Shown here in pieces: positions 15,102 to 21,337 of a stretch of DNA of 21,337 nt. Source of the stretch: Nitrospirota bacterium (GTDB lineage Bacteria; Nitrospirota; Nitrospiria; Nitrospirales; Nitrospiraceae); the NCBI GenBank assembly GCA_020028195.1, contig JAHWYE010000004.1:1-21337 (forward strand). Reading direction: 5' to 3'. Within the stretch, counting starts at the first letter, position 1. Every line of letters begins with the position of its first letter. Position numbers and translations under genes: made by a program. The notes under the pieces were generated by a model. It did not search any database. It was given only the letters and a program-made list of their open reading frames with translations, and was not told the origin of the DNA.

Positions 15102-15149
15102 TTACTTAGCTGCGTCTCCAGCGTTCGGCATCCCCATCGGTTCGTTCAT
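15102..15149 (-). CDS. Possible 15-residue leader peptide upstream of DUF3015-like copy 2
   Basis: ATG 15149 opens a 15-codon frame (MNEPMGMPNAGDAAK) that ends in two TAA codons, directly before the AGGGGG ribosome binding site of copy 2. AGGA sits about eight bases upstream of its ATG. It may be a leader peptide or chance. The rest of the 15090-15249 gap shows no recognisable promoter or gene. Confidence 0.18.
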   Translation of the reverse strand: MNEPMGMPNAGDAAK

Positions 15150-15249
15150 ATCAGAATTCCTGTGAGTCGAAAATAGAAATGAAGGCCTATTAAGCGGTAG
15201 AAGGAAAGAAGCGCTGGTGCTAGATCAGGCGATTTCATCATCACTCAGG

Positions 15250-15747
15250 TTAGCCATTCAGCACAATGTGTGTTGGCGTGATCGTGCCGTCCGCAATCGT
15301 CAGGATCCCCAACGCGCGGGGCAGGTGAAACCGCTTGGGGCCGGCCGAGCCGGGATTGAAGAGCAACGTGTTGCCGAGCCACTCCGCCTTGGGTTGATGG
15401 GTGTGGCCGAAGATGCAGACGTCGGGCCGTTCTCTCTCCAGGAACGCGCGCCCATCCTTAGTGAGTTTCCCGCCTTCGTACAAGATGTGTCGAAGCGCAA
15501 TTCGACGACCGCCCAGTTCGATCATCGTCTCGGGTTGAAAGCCGCTCCGCTCGAAGCCATCCACATTCCCGGAGACGGCCGTGACGGGGGCAATCTTCTG
15601 CAGTTCGATGATCACGGACCGGTCTCCGATATCGCCGGCGTGCAGAATGTGGTCAACGCCTCGAAAATGGCGCAGGATCGCCCGGTCAAAGAAACCGTGC
15701 GTGTCTGCGATCACGCCGATGCGCAGAAGCTGGTCGTTTGATCTCAC
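15250..15747 (-). CDS. YfcE/MJ0936-type metallophosphodiesterase
   Basis: The 165-residue cytoplasmic protein carries all metal-binding motifs of the small YfcE-type phosphoesterases. These are IADTHG (13-18), HAGDIGD (36-42), SGNVDG (59-64, where the family more often has GNCD), a single His in LRHILYEGG (84-93), and FGHTHQP (113-119). NPGSAGPKR follows, as usual. It should hydrolyse phosphodiester bonds with two metal ions, usually manganese; the natural substrate is not known for most members. GTG 15747 overlaps the stop of the M48 protease gene as GTGA, with GGAGG about 11 bases upstream, so the two genes are probably translated together. Confidence 0.92.
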   Translation of the reverse strand: MRSNDQLLRIGVIADTHGFFDRAILRHFRGVDHILHAGDIGDRSVIIELQKIAPVTAVSGNVDGFERSGFQPETMIELGGRRIALRHILYEGGKLTKDGRAFLERERPDVCIFGHTHQPKAEWLGNTLLFNPGSAGPKRFHLPRALGILTIADGTITPTHIVLNG

Positions 15748-16889
15748 AAGGTGCCTGCCTCCCAGTGCCCTAAGGATTCCTGTACCTTGATCCAGTCGAA
15801 GCCGAAGGGCTCCGGTGTCTGGCCTGGCAGTGACGCGGCTTCGGCCTTGAGCCGCTCGGCGCGGGCTGCGCTCATCGGATGCGTCGAGAGCATCTCCACC
15901 TGGAGCTTGTCTGATTCCGACAGGCGCTCGAAAAAACGGATCATCCCATCGGATGAGATTTTGGCTCGATGGAGCAAATGAAGACCACTGAGATCCGCCT
16001 CCGTCTCCTGTTCTCGCCCGAATTTCAGGGTCACTAACTCGATCCCCAACCGTTTGGCTAGCCCAATCAGCCCCGACTGATCTCCCACGAAAATCGCCAC
16101 CACGGCTACAAGTCCGAGTGTCTTTACGATCCGCTCCAGCCCATGCCGCAACAGCACGTGGTTCAGTTCATGGCCCAGCACGCCGGCGACTTCTTCGGGA
16201 CTCTCGGCCTTCTTGAGCAACCCCGTGAACACGACGACGTAACCGCCTGGCAGCGCAAAGGCGTTGACAATGTCGCTCTGGACCACCGTGACCTTGAACC
16301 GGTAGGGATTCTCCTCAATCTGATCGGTGAGCCGTTTCGTGATCTCCTGCACCGCCGCCACGGCCGGACCTTCCGTGACCACGGTCTGCCCGGCGAGTAA
16401 TTCCCGCCGAGCGGATTCTCCGATGGCCTGCTCCCACTCCACTGGGATGCGGGCAACCGCCATCCTGACCAGGGCGTCGAAGCCTAGCCAGAGCGCAAGC
16501 ACCAGGGCGAGAACCGATCCCACCGCGACCAGCAAAAAGGTCCGCCGTCGCTGTCTGGCGCGGCGCACAGAAACCGCGGTGCGCTCCAGATCGGCCATCA
16601 GTTCGGGTGGCACGAATTGTCGAAAGGAAACAATGAGCGCCGGCTCCTTGAGATAGACCGTTCGGCCAACGCCGTTGCTCGCCCATTTCACCACAAGCTG
16701 ATCGTGATCAAACCCCCCGGCCTCGACCGCGAGCGCGGTAAAGGGGACGGTCTCACGCGGTAAATCAGAGAATTGGATCGAGAGACCGACGGATGAAATG
16801 TCTACGTGGCAGGGGACCCCTGCCGCTGGAAGATCACTGCCGAAACAGAGCGCATTAGCCGAGAGTGGATTCATCGACGGCTTGTTCAT
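15744..16889 (-). CDS. M48-family zinc metalloprotease, membrane anchored
   Basis: The 381-residue protein has the zincin motif HELNH (240-244) in GVLGHELNHVLLRHG and the downstream glutamate ligand region EQETEAD (293-299), so the active site looks intact. An N-terminal domain of about 100 residues without a signal peptide is followed by a basic stretch (RRARQRRR) and one membrane segment at 117-137. This puts the protease domain on the periplasmic side. The N-terminal-domain plus TM plus M48 plan is seen in many bacterial BepA/YcaL-related proteins of unknown substrate; a role in envelope protein quality control is inferred. ATG 16889 lacks a ribosome binding site and lies in an 8-nt periodic repeat. 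It overlaps the phosphodiesterase gene downstream by four bases. Confidence 0.92.
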   Translation of the reverse strand: MNKPSMNPLSANALCFGSDLPAAGVPCHVDISSVGLSIQFSDLPRETVPFTALAVEAGGFDHDQLVVKWASNGVGRTVYLKEPALIVSFRQFVPPELMADLERTAVSVRRARQRRRTFLLVAVGSVLALVLALWLGFDALVRMAVARIPVEWEQAIGESARRELLAGQTVVTEGPAVAAVQEITKRLTDQIEENPYRFKVTVVQSDIVNAFALPGGYVVVFTGLLKKAESPEEVAGVLGHELNHVLLRHGLERIVKTLGLVAVVAIFVGDQSGLIGLAKRLGIELVTLKFGREQETEADLSGLHLLHRAKISSDGMIRFFERLSESDKLQVEMLSTHPMSAARAERLKAEAASLPGQTPEPFGFDWIKVQESLGHWEAGTL

Positions 16890-16923
16890 TGAGTGATTGT
16901 GTCAATGACTCAATGCTTCAATG
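16884..16923 (-). repeat. 8-nt periodic repeat across the M48 protease start
   Basis: Five adjacent octamers fill this 40-base stretch. Read on the minus strand they are CATTGAAG, CATTGAGT, CATTGACA, CAATCACT and CAATGAAC. The first three share CATTGA, and the last two carry its near-complement, so CATTGAGT (16908-16915) and ACTCAATG on that strand (16887-16894) can also pair. The protease ATG is inside the last unit. The stretch could be an operator array, a hairpin over the start, or slippage-prone sequence. Confidence 0.5.
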
Positions 16924-16932
16924 AACCAATCG

Positions 16933-17616
16933 TCATTGAGAAACCGGGATGAACTGCCGTATCCAGGCCCCGAATCCGCCAGGGTTGCGGCTCTGGATAT
17001 AGACGACGCCCGGGCCACGAAACCGGCAGACGAATCCTTCGCCGGAAGTAAAGCTGGCGATCCAACCGGCCGCAGCCTTTTCAATGTTGTAGCTGGTCGT
17101 GGCAGTCCAGGCGACTAGATGGCTGTTGTCCACGACATATTCCTGATCCGGTTTTAGTTCAAGCTTGTGGACCGCGCCGAAGCTGTTGAGGATCAACTGC
17201 CCCCGCCCACTGATCCGGAGAATAAAGAACCCTTCACCGCCCAGCAGGCCCCGGCTCAAGCTCTGCATCCGGCTCTCGATCTTGACCCCCTCGGCGCCAG
17301 CCAGGAACCCGTCTTTCTGCACCAGGTACTCGTTCACCCCGTCAAGTTCCAGAATCACAATGTCGCCGGGAACCGTCGGGGCCAGCAGCACCTCACCGGC
17401 TCCACGGGTCGCGCGCAACGTCTGGAAGAAAAACTTCTCACCGGTCAACACCTTTCTGGAGAGCGCGCCCAGGAGCCCTCCCTCAATCCTGCTTTCCACG
17501 TCAATGGTTGGCGCGGCCGCGACCATGGCCCCAGACTCAGCCTTCACGCACTCCCCCGACGCCAGATCCACTCGCACCATCGGAAAGGCTCCCGGATACA
17601 GAATTTCACTCTTCAT
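16933..17616 (-). CDS. AIM24 / TIGR00266-family protein
   Basis: The 227-residue product is an all-beta protein of the AIM24 (TIGR00266) family. It has the family order: AESGAMVAAAPTIDVESRIEGG (about 27-48), LTGEKFFFQTLRATRGAGEVLLAPTVPGDI (57-86), QKDGFLAGAEGVKIES (100-115), a GRGQLILNSFGAVHKLEL strand, and a C-terminal GEGFVCRFRGPGVVYIQSRNP, then the hydrophobic end. No signal peptide or membrane segment is seen, so it is cytoplasmic. The family is widespread and of poorly defined function; mitochondrial AIM24 affects membrane organisation. ATG 17616 has AGGAG nine bases upstream. It lies 43 bases upstream of the M48 gene on the same strand, and the pair may form an operon. Confidence 0.9.
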   Translation of the reverse strand: MKSEILYPGAFPMVRVDLASGECVKAESGAMVAAAPTIDVESRIEGGLLGALSRKVLTGEKFFFQTLRATRGAGEVLLAPTVPGDIVILELDGVNEYLVQKDGFLAGAEGVKIESRMQSLSRGLLGGEGFFILRISGRGQLILNSFGAVHKLELKPDQEYVVDNSHLVAWTATTSYNIEKAAAGWIASFTSGEGFVCRFRGPGVVYIQSRNPGGFGAWIRQFIPVSQ

Positions 17617-17724
17617 GCGAAGATTCTCCTATTATCGTTTTCTCCAAACTGAGAGGGTGGTGGGGGTATCCCCATTGCGGCCGTCGAGCGAGCACCGACT
17701 CTTATCATTCCCGTCCTTCCGCGA

Positions 17725-17819
17725 TGGGAGTAAGCCTGACCGCCTAAACTGCGCGCGTCCAACGAGGGCCATCCGAGGCTGCGTGTTGCGCGGGCACAAG
17801 GCGGTCAGGCTTACTCCCA
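17725..17819. repeat. 95-bp element with perfect 21-bp terminal inverted repeats
   Basis: The arms at 17725-17745 and 17799-17819 are exact reverse complements over 21 bases (outer end TGGGAGTAAGCC, inner end GACCGCCT). The central 53 bases are GC-rich with CGCG runs that may form inner stems. It lies between two same-strand genes, three bases beyond the amidohydrolase stop. No flanking target duplication is evident. It may be a miniature inverted-repeat element or a dispersed palindromic repeat, or it may serve as a transcript-end structure. The rest of the 17617-17821 gap has no gene that I can support. Confidence 0.75.
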
Positions 17820-17821
17820 AC

Positions 17822-19303
17822 TTACCCTGCCACCCATCCATAAAACCGATGGCTCGGTTCCGCTCCTTCTTCACGATAGGCCATCTTAATCCGGCTCAGG
17901 TAATCCTTCGGCAGCTCGTTGCGTTTTGCGTGCGCATCAATCCCGAACACCCGTGCGCCGTTCAGCCCGAAGATCTGTGCCTTGACCTCTCGGGTGAGCG
18001 GACTGTACCCGTGCTTCTCGATCAGTTGCTCCGGAATCTTGAATCGACGGAACGCTTCAATCTGCCATTGCGGCGTGCCGTACCAGATCGAGTCCGTCCC
18101 CCAGACTACGTGGTCCGCCCCGAACGACCTGATGATCTCGCCCAGCAAGTGCGCGCAAATCTCTGGAGAGGTGGTCACTAACTGCCCAAATGTCGAGCCG
18201 AGCTCCATGTAGATATTCTTGATCCCCGTCTCCGCCAGTTTCATCCGGCAGAACTCACTTGTCCAGGGAATCTGCCCGGTGCGCGCAAAGGTTTCCTCAA
18301 CGGAGCCTGATCTCAGAAAGCCGGAGTGATACACGAGAAAGTTGATGTCCGGGAAATCTTTGGCCGCTTTGATCAGATCGCGAGGATGGTTATAGTCGGC
18401 CACCGGCCCCAACGGCAGTCCCTTGTGGACACAGACCCGCGGCACACCGAGCGCCCTTGCCTTCTCCAGCATCGGGTAGGCTACTTTCTCATCGTCCATC
18501 CACCAGCCGTGGTCAAACCCCTTCGGCGGCGAGCCGGTGTAACATTTCCACGCATCCACCTTCAGCTTGCCGGCCTGCAGGTCCATGAAGTCCAGGTCAG
18601 CCCGGCCCAATTGCGGCGTGACCAGCCCATGCGCCAGCATCCGTTGCGAACCAGTCACGCGATTGATCTCGTCCCGGATGTGGGTCATTTCCTTCGGGGG
18701 TACCACCGCCTCCAGTGGGTAGGGGCCCGGAGGCGTGCTGATGAGACCCAGGGAGGTCTCGCTGTCCAAGAACACTTCTTTGACGAAATTCTCCCAGGAG
18801 AGGTCAACCAGAGTCCCGCGATCGCCGGCGAGCTTGGGATTCATGCCGGCTTCGCGCGCGCGACGACGGAGCCCGAGGAGTCCCTGCTTGGTGACGGCTC
18901 CTTTGCGGGACGCTTCGGCATCCGTTGGATCGTAGCCGGCGCTGACATAGTGCGTTTGGACGTCAAAGATGAAGAACGGCACGCCGTTGCGTTCGTCGAA
19001 CGCCGCCGCCTCCACCAGCTCCACGTCCAGCACGTCGAAGAACCGGCCGAAGACGGAGTTCATCGCCAGGAGAGCCGCGGCCATGCCGCCCGTGGTCTTC
19101 AGGAAGTCCCGCCGGCTCAAGCCCAGACGACGACCAGCCAGCTCGCCGGTCTCGTCAATCAGCCGCTCAACTCGTGTCTGCGCCGGCGTTTGAGCCGGCG
19201 GGATAAACTCCTCGTTCGAGACGATGTGCGTCGGCATCGGCGAGCGAGAGGTCACGCCCTGCTTCATTCCGGGTCGCGCTGAAAATGGATTCCGATTAGA
19301 CAT
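17822..19303 (-). CDS. Tat-exported amidohydrolase (amidohydrolase_2 family)
   Basis: The 493-residue protein has a twin-arginine signal, SRRDFLK (63-69), followed by a hydrophobic stretch (TTGGMAAALLAMNSVFG). It has an unusually long 62-residue leader before the arginines. The mature part is a TIM-barrel metal-dependent hydrolase of the PF04909 type: FIFDVQTHYV (strand 1 metal site), KCYTGS, VCVHKGLPLG, LVYHSGF and VVWGTDSIWYG, which carries the late aspartate. The first site reads D-x-Q-x-H rather than the H-x-H of classical amidohydrolases. The substrate is not recognisable; family members include decarboxylases and hydrolases of aromatic acids. ATG 19303 has GGAGG nine bases upstream and a good promoter candidate further up. 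It appears to be monocistronic or to lead the AIM24/M48/YfcE group. Confidence 0.88.
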   Translation of the reverse strand: MSNRNPFSARPGMKQGVTSRSPMPTHIVSNEEFIPPAQTPAQTRVERLIDETGELAGRRLGLSRRDFLKTTGGMAAALLAMNSVFGRFFDVLDVELVEAAAFDERNGVPFFIFDVQTHYVSAGYDPTDAEASRKGAVTKQGLLGLRRRAREAGMNPKLAGDRGTLVDLSWENFVKEVFLDSETSLGLISTPPGPYPLEAVVPPKEMTHIRDEINRVTGSQRMLAHGLVTPQLGRADLDFMDLQAGKLKVDAWKCYTGSPPKGFDHGWWMDDEKVAYPMLEKARALGVPRVCVHKGLPLGPVADYNHPRDLIKAAKDFPDINFLVYHSGFLRSGSVEETFARTGQIPWTSEFCRMKLAETGIKNIYMELGSTFGQLVTTSPEICAHLLGEIIRSFGADHVVWGTDSIWYGTPQWQIEAFRRFKIPEQLIEKHGYSPLTREVKAQIFGLNGARVFGIDAHAKRNELPKDYLSRIKMAYREEGAEPSHRFYGWVAG

Positions 19304-19340
19304 AGTCGCGGGCCTCCACGTGGGGGATGCAGCGCGCCTG

Positions 19341-19370
19341 ATTCTGGTGAAAAGCGATGAAGCATGTCAA
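19341..19370 (-). promoter_or_regulatory. Candidate sigma70-type promoter for the amidohydrolase gene
   Basis: On the minus strand a perfect TTGACA (19365-19370) is followed after 18 bases by CAGAAT (19341-19346, 4 of 6). The start site would fall near 19334, giving a leader of about 30 bases that contains the GGAGG before ATG 19303. This is the best promoter match in the window. Confidence 0.5.
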
Positions 19371-19583
19371 GGCGTTCCCGCAGGCAAGAGAGGATGGGCG
19401 ATTGACCAGCGGGATTCTATGGACTGGGCCGATTGAGACGGGGATTGGCTGGGCGCCCTGGCGGAGCACATCGAGGGGGAGGCCAAGCCCGCGTTCCCCG
19501 TGGAACTGGCACCACTCCTCGGCTCAAACTAAATGAAGGCGCCTCTCTGTGGACAGGGAGCTGAGCGCACGATGGGCTTCAGT
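19371..19583. other. Intergenic stretch with a short plus-strand open frame, possibly a gene remnant
   Basis: Between the amidohydrolase promoter and the right-edge gene there is no supported gene. On the plus strand a frame without a start codon at its head (19437-19532) reads DWLGALAEHIEGEAK and ends PLLGSN before TAA. It follows an in-frame TGA in GCC GAT TGA GAC, so it might be the tail of a decayed gene or chance in GC-rich DNA. A short palindrome, CAGTC/GACTG (19580-19595), covers the stop codon of the gene to the right, without a T run. Confidence 0.2.
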
Positions 19584-21337
19584 CTATGGTGACTGGGGAG
19601 CGATCGACACAGTGACGTCCAGCTTGGGATCCCCATCATCGTCCTTCCCGTTCTTCCCAACGCTGTAAAGTTTTCCCTTCTTCGCGTTGAGCAGCATCGG
19701 GAACCCTGTAAACGGATCGTAGAACCCTTGGCCGGCCCTGGCGACGCGAGCCGGGACATTAGACTCCTGCGGTGGCCTACGTATGCGAGCTTGGAGCCCT
19801 GCCAAACGGAGGAACGCGTCGGTTTCCACAACGCGTCCGCTTTGCTCCTCCCAATCCGGCTTCAATCCAATGGCCAGCACGTTATCAATGGGGTTCATGA
19901 GATAGTCGCTGAAGATCTGAGGCGGGGTGTCAGCAAAGTCGTAGCGCTTGGGCAGCCTCTTGTGCGGCGTTTCAGCGGCCTTGATCATTGCCTCATAATG
20001 GGAAGCATAGCCGTTCAAGGTCCTTTGTTTTGGTAACGGCATTCGCATCACGACACGCTGGTAGAAGGGACGGTCACCGCCGGCGTTAGATTTTAACCCG
20101 GCCTCCATCGTCTTTGCTTCGAGCACCAGGTGATTCTGCATGGGCCAGCGCAGGGAGAGTTCGAGTTCGTCGAGGGGCCGCCCTAGGGCCGCCAGGTTCG
20201 GCAACAACTTGACCGGCAGATCCGGCCTGGTCAGTAACCCGGACATCACCGCCACATCATCGTTGATGGCCTCTGCCGCCATCATCTTGATCGAAAGCGT
20301 TTTCGCCTGGGCCAAGACCGTTCGCCAGGCAGCCAGATCACTTTCCAACCGCTCGACCCCTCTCCCCATTTCATGAGAGAACCCGTCCGCGACGTAGAGA
20401 CGGTGGGCAACCAAGATCTGGGCACAATCAGGAGTTCCAAGTTCGCCAAAGCCCCAATCATCAAACGACATCCTGAGCCATTGGCGATAACGGCTCATCA
20501 GGACGTCGTGCCGGGCCATCCAGTTTCGCACTTGGGTCGCCTGATTCTGGAAGTACGCCACTGGTTCTGGAGCCCGGAACCATCTTGAGAGGGCGCTGGT
20601 CGTCGCCTCGAAGCGGAGCGGCAAGGGCGACCCCGCGCCGTCGTTCAGGCAGAGATTGACCTTATCTTTCTCAGCCTTGGTCAATGTGATCTCATAGCCG
20701 GCTTGCACCGGATCGCGCGAGCCACTGGCGCCGAATCCGAGGAGGAGCAGGTATCCATTTCTTTTTGGATCATGCAAGGCGCGCGACGGGGGCTTCGTCA
20801 GGCTGTGATACGCGCCGTTCGGTTTTTCCTCGAGACTGAACCACAGGAGACTGACCACACCGACGAACAGGACGGTGAGCACGAGACTGATCGTGACGGC
20901 AGCCAGGGCAGAGAGCATAACGAAGCGTGCCGCAGCGATGCACCCACGGACAAACAGAGAAATTCTCAAACCCACATAGGCTACTTGTCGAGCGACTCTG
21001 CTGGCGAGGCTCCAAGCCGTGCGGCTTCTTGGAATTTCCGTGTGGGCCATGGCCAGCTCTGGCTCTGGCTGCCTGACCTTCAGCGGCTCAGATGGCGGGA
21101 CTGGAGCCGCCTCCATGCTGGCCTCAGCCTCCCCCATAAACCTGTACCCTGCTGCTGGAGTCTCCTGCCCTGCTGGCTCAAGCTCAGGTGGCGGCGGCTG
21201 CCAGGGTGGCGATTCCACCTGCCACGCTGGTACTGCGGGCATCTCCGATTCGGGCTCCGGCTCCATGACCTCACCAGGCTCTGGTGGCGGCACTTCAGCC
21301 TCCCCCATGAACTGGTGCCCTGCCGCTGGAGTCTCCT
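19584..21337 (-). CDS. Membrane-anchored protein with Pro/Glu-rich repeats, 5' end cut by window edge
   Basis: The frame is open from the stop at 19584 to the right edge with no upstream stop, so the gene is incomplete. The ATG at 21308 is in the middle of a repeat (ETPAAGHQF then MGEAE), so I treat it as internal. Visible parts are a cytoplasmic Pro/Glu-rich region with at least two copies of ETPAAGxxFMGEAE about 57 residues apart, a strongly hydrophobic region of about 50 residues (one or two membrane segments, including VMLSALAAVTISLVLTVLF), and an exported domain of about 390 residues. The C-terminus has KLYSVGKNGKDDDGDPK, resembling the Asp/Gly calcium-site tails of pseudopilin-like proteins. 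I do not recognise the family or function. It is transcribed towards the amidohydrolase gene but is 280 bases from it. Confidence 0.75.
   Translation of the reverse strand, partial: ETPAAGHQFMGEAEVPPPEPGEVMEPEPESEMPAVPAWQVESPPWQPPPPELEPAGQETPAAGYRFMGEAEASMEAAPVPPSEPLKVRQPEPELAMAHTEIPRSRTAWSLASRVARQVAYVGLRISLFVRGCIAAARFVMLSALAAVTISLVLTVLFVGVVSLLWFSLEEKPNGAYHSLTKPPSRALHDPKRNGYLLLLGFGASGSRDPVQAGYEITLTKAEKDKVNLCLNDGAGSPLPLRFEATTSALSRWFRAPEPVAYFQNQATQVRNWMARHDVLMSRYRQWLRMSFDDWGFGELGTPDCAQILVAHRLYVADGFSHEMGRGVERLESDLAAWRTVLAQAKTLSIKMMAAEAINDDVAVMSGLLTRPDLPVKLLPNLAALGRPLDELELSLRWPMQNHLVLEAKTMEAGLKSNAGGDRPFYQRVVMRMPLPKQRTLNGYASHYEAMIKAAETPHKRLPKRYDFADTPPQIFSDYLMNPIDNVLAIGLKPDWEEQSGRVVETDAFLRLAGLQARIRRPPQESNVPARVARAGQGFYDPFTGFPMLLNAKKGKLYSVGKNGKDDDGDPKLDVTVSIAPQSP
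21125..21337. repeat. Direct repeat inside the right-edge gene, continuing past the window
   Basis: Two 42-base copies (21125-21166 and 21296-21337) start CAGCCTCCCCCAT and end GCTGGAGTCTCCT, differing at only a few positions, 171 bases apart (57 codons, in frame). They encode ETPAAG[H/Y][Q/R]FMGEAE. The second copy runs up to the last base of the window, so more units may lie outside. The intervening sequence is Pro/Glu-rich coding DNA. Confidence 0.8.

Noticed and set aside
13835..16923. GGTTCATTGAA occurring near both 13840-13850 and 16917-16927 as a shared regulatory site
   Set aside because: The first copy is the coding end of DUF3015-like copy 1 and the match is only 11 bases, easily chance.
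17165..18181. 338-codon plus-strand open frame
   Set aside because: It runs antisense through the AIM24 gene, the inverted-repeat element and the 3' end of the amidohydrolase gene. The translation is Pro/Ser/Arg-rich with no motif, while the minus-strand frames have clear family signatures.
18326..19282. 318-codon plus-strand open frame
   Set aside because: It is fully antisense to the Tat amidohydrolase gene, rich in Arg, His and Gln as expected for a GC-rich shadow frame, and has no recognisable domain.
1..21337. CRISPR arrays, tRNA or rRNA genes, integrases and transposases
   Set aside because: No regularly spaced repeats with unique spacers, no rRNA-like or tRNA cloverleaf stretch that I could recognise, and no recombinase motif in any supported reading frame.

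Overview
The window looks like a chromosomal segment from a Gram-negative bacterium with an outer membrane. It encodes lipoproteins with lipoboxes, a LolA-like carrier protein, an LpxL/HtrB-type acyltransferase, a Tat substrate and a probable outer-membrane barrel. Base composition is moderately GC-rich. I suspect Nitrospirota (Nitrospira-like) or a proteobacterium, but nothing visible fixes the phylum. All protein genes I can support lie on the minus strand, so transcription runs from high to low coordinates. I saw no rRNA, tRNA, CRISPR array, integrase or transposase.

Region A (11758 down to 433) is the core. It is a tightly packed run of thirteen genes whose products are, in order of transcription: a UbiE-type methyltransferase, a lipoprotein, an acyl carrier protein (ACP), an AMP-dependent acyl ligase, a FabZ-like dehydratase, an LpxL-type acyltransferase, a LolA-like protein, an MMPL/RND exporter, a ketosynthase, a short ketosynthase-like chain-length factor, a second (ApeP-like) dehydratase, a FabG-like ketoreductase and a family 2 glycosyltransferase. 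Most junctions from the ligase onward overlap by 1 to 23 bases, several as ATGA, which suggests translational coupling. The set matches the aryl polyene / xanthomonadin class of type II polyketide loci. The proposed flow is: the ligase loads a starter onto the ACP; the ketosynthase pair, reductase and two dehydratases extend and dehydrate the chain to a polyene; the acyltransferase and glycosyltransferase attach it to a lipid or sugar anchor; the MMPL protein, LolA-like protein and lipoprotein move it to the outer membrane. Genes to make an aryl starter, a second ACP, a second complete ketosynthase and a thioesterase are not present, so the product and its starter are open.

Region B (15089 down to 11865) holds two tandem paralogous DUF3015-like secreted proteins, a perfect 15-bp terminator hairpin, and a large DUF4105/Lnb-like protein with a probable C-terminal beta-barrel. 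The terminator overlaps the only long N-terminal extension of that last gene, so its start codon and expression are uncertain.

Region C (19303 down to 15250) holds a Tat-exported amidohydrolase, a 95-bp element bounded by perfect 21-bp inverted repeats, an AIM24/TIGR00266 protein, an M48 metalloprotease whose start lies in an 8-nt periodic repeat, and a YfcE-type phosphodiesterase coupled to it by a GTGA overlap.

Edges: on the left, a lipoprotein gene runs off at base 1 and has its own promoter-like sequence. On the right, a membrane-anchored protein with proline/glutamate-rich repeats runs off at base 21337; the repeat continues past the edge, so the ATG at 21308 is probably internal.
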